The notes under the pieces: model-generated
Database searches by the model: none
What the model was told of the DNA's origin: nothing
The model's input: only the letters and a program-made list of their open reading frames with translations
Translations under genes and position numbers: made by a program
Shown: piece after piece, positions 14,714 through 16,824 of the stretch
Numbering within the stretch: the stretch's first letter is position 1
Layout of the letters: each line of letters begins with the position of its first letter
Source: Cytophagales bacterium
Lineage (GTDB): Bacteria; Bacteroidota; Bacteroidia; Cytophagales; Cyclobacteriaceae
Direction of reading: 5' to 3'
Assembly: GCA_003500135.1 (NCBI GenBank)
Contig: DNTA01000292.1
Coordinates: forward strand, 1-16,824
DNA length: 16,824 bases

Positions 14714-16045
14714 ATGCAAACCCGAATTTTAGTGTTTTTCATTTCAATTTTCCTAACCCATCTCAATGCGATAGCCCAGGCGCCACCAAATTTGGTGCAA
14801 CAAACCGCCAGTGAATTGAACGATGAGCTTTTTGAATTATACAAAACACTTCATAGAAACCCGGAGCTTTCATTTGAAGAGAGGAATACCTCCAAAATGC
14901 TCTCGGATATTTTGATAGAAGAAGGGTTTGAGGTAACCAAAAATTTTGGAGGGTATGGCGTGGTGGCAATTATGAAAAACGGTGATGGGCCTACCATTAT
15001 GCTGCGGGCTGATATGGACGCTCTACCCGTGAAAGAAGAAACGGGATTGCCCTATGCAAGTGAAGTGACAACCACCTTGAATGGTAACCCGGTACACGTA
15101 ATGCATGCCTGTGGACACGACATTCATATGTCGGTATTGATAGGCGCTGCAAAGGCGCTAGTGAAATTAAAAAATAAATGGAAGGGCGCCTTAATGCTCA
15201 TTTTACAGCCCGCAGAGGAGCGTAGTGGCGGTGCAAAAGCGATGTTGGCAGAGGGTTTATACCAAAAATTCGGAGCGCCCGATTATGCGTTGGCTTTGCA
15301 TGCCAATGCCTCCATGGCAGCCGGTACCGTAGGGATATGCCCCGAATATGCCCTGGCCAATGTAGACATGGTGGATATTACCGTTTATGGAAAAGGCGGA
15401 CATGGCGCCTATCCGCACACCACAATTGACCCGGTGGTATTGGCATCGCGAATTGTTCTTGATCTGCAAACTATCGTGAGCCGTGAGGTATCACCCCTTG
15501 AGCCTGCTGTTGTAACAGTTGGCTCGATCCATGGTGGCGCCAAAGGCAATATCATTCCCGATGAAGTGAAGCTCGAGCTCACATTGAGGTCGTACTCTGA
15601 CGTGGTAAGACAACACACCATAACAGCCATTAAAAGAATCACTTCTTCCCTGGCCCAATCTGCCGGACTTGAGTCAGACTTATATCCAAAAGTTGAAGTA
15701 AGGGATGAATCAACACCTGCCCTTTACAACGATCCCAAACTTTCGAAACAGATATTGGAAGCTTTTCAACGCTACATCGGTGAGCAAAACGCCATGATTG
15801 TTAATCCGGTGATGGGCGGTGAGGATTTTGGTAAGTTTGGCCGAACAGAAGAAAATGTGCCGATATGTTTATATTGGCTAGGCACAGTATCTGAGGAAAA
15901 AATTGAGGAAGCTCAAAAAGGAAATATTAATCTTCCATCGCTGCACTCACCATTCTTTGCACCTGAAGCAGGCCCTTCCATTAACACGGGAGTGATTACC
16001 ATGACTTCTGCTGTGATCGAACTTATGAGCAATGGGTTGGATTGA
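14714..16045 (+). CDS. Secreted M20 family amidohydrolase (N-acyl-amino acid or peptide hydrolase)
   Basis: This is a 443-residue zinc hydrolase of the M20D (aminoacylase, hippurate hydrolase, IAA-amino acid hydrolase) type. An N-terminal signal peptide (about 1-22, cleavage near AIAQA) places it in the periplasm or outside the cell; many relatives are cytoplasmic. Metal and catalytic features are MRADMDALPV-type at 97-106, HACGHDIH (131-138, with Cys133 and His135), QPAEE (165-169, catalytic Glu168 and ligand Glu169) and LHAN with His196. GKGGHGAYPH (226-235) lies in the dimerisation domain, and GGEDF and LHSPFF come late. All expected residues are present, so it should be active. The substrate is an N-acylated amino acid or small peptide, not resolvable further. 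It starts 1 nt after the methyltransferase stop and overlaps the transporter gene by 14 nt. Confidence 0.9.
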   Translation: MQTRILVFFISIFLTHLNAIAQAPPNLVQQTASELNDELFELYKTLHRNPELSFEERNTSKMLSDILIEEGFEVTKNFGGYGVVAIMKNGDGPTIMLRADMDALPVKEETGLPYASEVTTTLNGNPVHVMHACGHDIHMSVLIGAAKALVKLKNKWKGALMLILQPAEERSGGAKAMLAEGLYQKFGAPDYALALHANASMAAGTVGICPEYALANVDMVDITVYGKGGHGAYPHTTIDPVVLASRIVLDLQTIVSREVSPLEPAVVTVGSIHGGAKGNIIPDEVKLELTLRSYSDVVRQHTITAIKRITSSLAQSAGLESDLYPKVEVRDESTPALYNDPKLSKQILEAFQRYIGEQNAMIVNPVMGGEDFGKFGRTEENVPICLYWLGTVSEEKIEEAQKGNINLPSLHSPFFAPEAGPSINTGVITMTSAVIELMSNGLD

Positions 16046-16778
16046 TTTTGCTTTGATTGTTCTTACTGGGGTAGCTGCGGGATTTATCAATACCATCGCC
16101 GGTGGAGGTTCCCTGATCAGTTTACCCGTCTTAATTTTTATGGGCTTGCCACCTGCCATGGCCAATGCCTCCAACAGGGTGGCCATATTTTTACAAAATG
16201 TTTCGGCAGTGTCAGGTTTTAAAAGCAAAGGAATCTCCGAATGTCCTTACAGCATGTACCTCGGCATTTCAGCATTATTTGGAGCAGTAATTGGCGCAAA
16301 GATAGCTGTAGACATTGAGGGGATATTATTTAATAGAGTTCTGGCCATAATTATGGTGGTGGTCATATTCATCACCATATTTAAAAAACAGCGGGATGCT
16401 TTTATTCGGTTTGAAAACGTCGGGAAGAGACGCTTTATTACCATATTTGTTTTTTTTCTGGTTGGTATTTACGGTGGTTTCATTCAGGCTGGCGTAGGGT
16501 TTATAATTATAGCCATTCTGACACAATACGCAGGATTTAATTTAGTTCGGACTAACTCAATAAAGGTCTTTGTTGTGCTGGTTTACACCCTTGCAGCCCT
16601 GGCTGTTTTTCTGATTGAAGACCAGATCAATTGGAAATATGGCTTGACGCTGGCCGCAGGAAATGCAACAGGCGCCTGGGTAGCCAGCCGGTGGTCGGTA
16701 AAGTGGGGAGAAAAAATAATAAAACCGGTTTTATTACTGGCCGTAATAGGAATGGCCATTAAACTTTGGTTTGTTTAA
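16032..16778 (+). CDS. TSUP family (TauE/SafE) membrane transporter
   Basis: This 248-residue integral membrane protein has about seven to eight hydrophobic helices. The first half opens with GVAAGFINTIAGGGSLISLPVL, and the second half has the matching GIYGGFIQAGVGFIIIAIL. That is the internal repeat with Gly-rich helix ends typical of TauE/SafE (TSUP) permeases. ANASNRVAIFLQN and TNSIKVFVVLVYT are the paired motifs following each. The family moves sulfur-containing or organic anions such as sulfite, sulfonates or sulfoacetate across the inner membrane; the substrate here is unknown. The ATG at 16032 lies inside the end of the M20 gene (14-nt overlap), indicating translational coupling, so it may move a product or substrate of that enzyme. 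Only 46 nt follow in the window, holding an AT-only hairpin (16779-16796) that I do not call as a terminator. Confidence 0.9.
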   Translation: MGWIDFALIVLTGVAAGFINTIAGGGSLISLPVLIFMGLPPAMANASNRVAIFLQNVSAVSGFKSKGISECPYSMYLGISALFGAVIGAKIAVDIEGILFNRVLAIIMVVVIFITIFKKQRDAFIRFENVGKRRFITIFVFFLVGIYGGFIQAGVGFIIIAILTQYAGFNLVRTNSIKVFVVLVYTLAALAVFLIEDQINWKYGLTLAAGNATGAWVASRWSVKWGEKIIKPVLLLAVIGMAIKLWFV

Positions 16779-16824
16779 TAAAAAAAACTTTTTATCACTA
16801 AATTCTACTGTCATCCGACTAAAA

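Noticed and set aside
16779..16796. AT-only hairpin (ATAAAAA ... TTTTTAT) after the TSUP gene as a terminator.
   Set aside because: It has no GC pairs and no clear T-run beyond the stem, and is too weak to call.

Overview
The window reads as ordinary chromosomal DNA of a Bacteroidota bacterium, most likely a member of the Cytophagales or a close relative. The support is a PorW/SprE-type gliding and type IX secretion TPR protein, a DUF4783 protein next to nadC, a DUF6787 membrane protein, and the long NagB plus PIG-L fusion typical of this phylum. Short matches to the Bacteroidota -7 box (TAnnTTTG) also occur. No rRNA, tRNA, CRISPR array, insertion sequence or phage gene was seen.

Layout: (1) 1-5609, plus strand: the 3' end of a porW/sprE-like gene, a class A penicillin-binding protein and uvrC. 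Each junction overlaps by exactly 20 nt, so the three look translationally coupled. (2) 5608-7487, minus strand: a DUF4783 secreted protein, nadC (NAD synthesis) and a small YcxB-like membrane protein, closed by an intrinsic terminator. (3) 7626-8969, plus strand: gpmA (glycolysis) followed 9 nt later by a putative lipoprotein. (4) 8985-9915, minus strand: a tandem-domain universal stress protein split by a frameshift at a 7-A tract. (5) 10072-11409, plus strand: a DUF6787 membrane protein and a patatin-like phospholipase. (6) 11404-13665, minus strand: a nagB/PIG-L fusion gene, followed by what looks like the 3' remnant of a NagX-like (HGSNAT/DUF5009) membrane acyltransferase gene. (7) 13666-14097: a 432-nt AT-rich divergent intergenic region with a 51-codon small ORF. 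(8) 14098-16778, plus strand: a tight operon of a SAM methyltransferase, a secreted M20 amidohydrolase and a TSUP-family transporter.

Most genes are housekeeping functions: cell wall synthesis, excision repair, NAD synthesis, glycolysis, stress response, amino-sugar catabolism and peptide or N-acyl amino acid hydrolysis. I did not find a clearly new multi-gene system. The items most worth checking are the frameshifted stress protein, the truncated NagX-like gene beside the amino-sugar gene, the altered catalytic site of the NagB domain, and the small ORF in the large intergenic region. All family assignments come from motif recognition without database searches.
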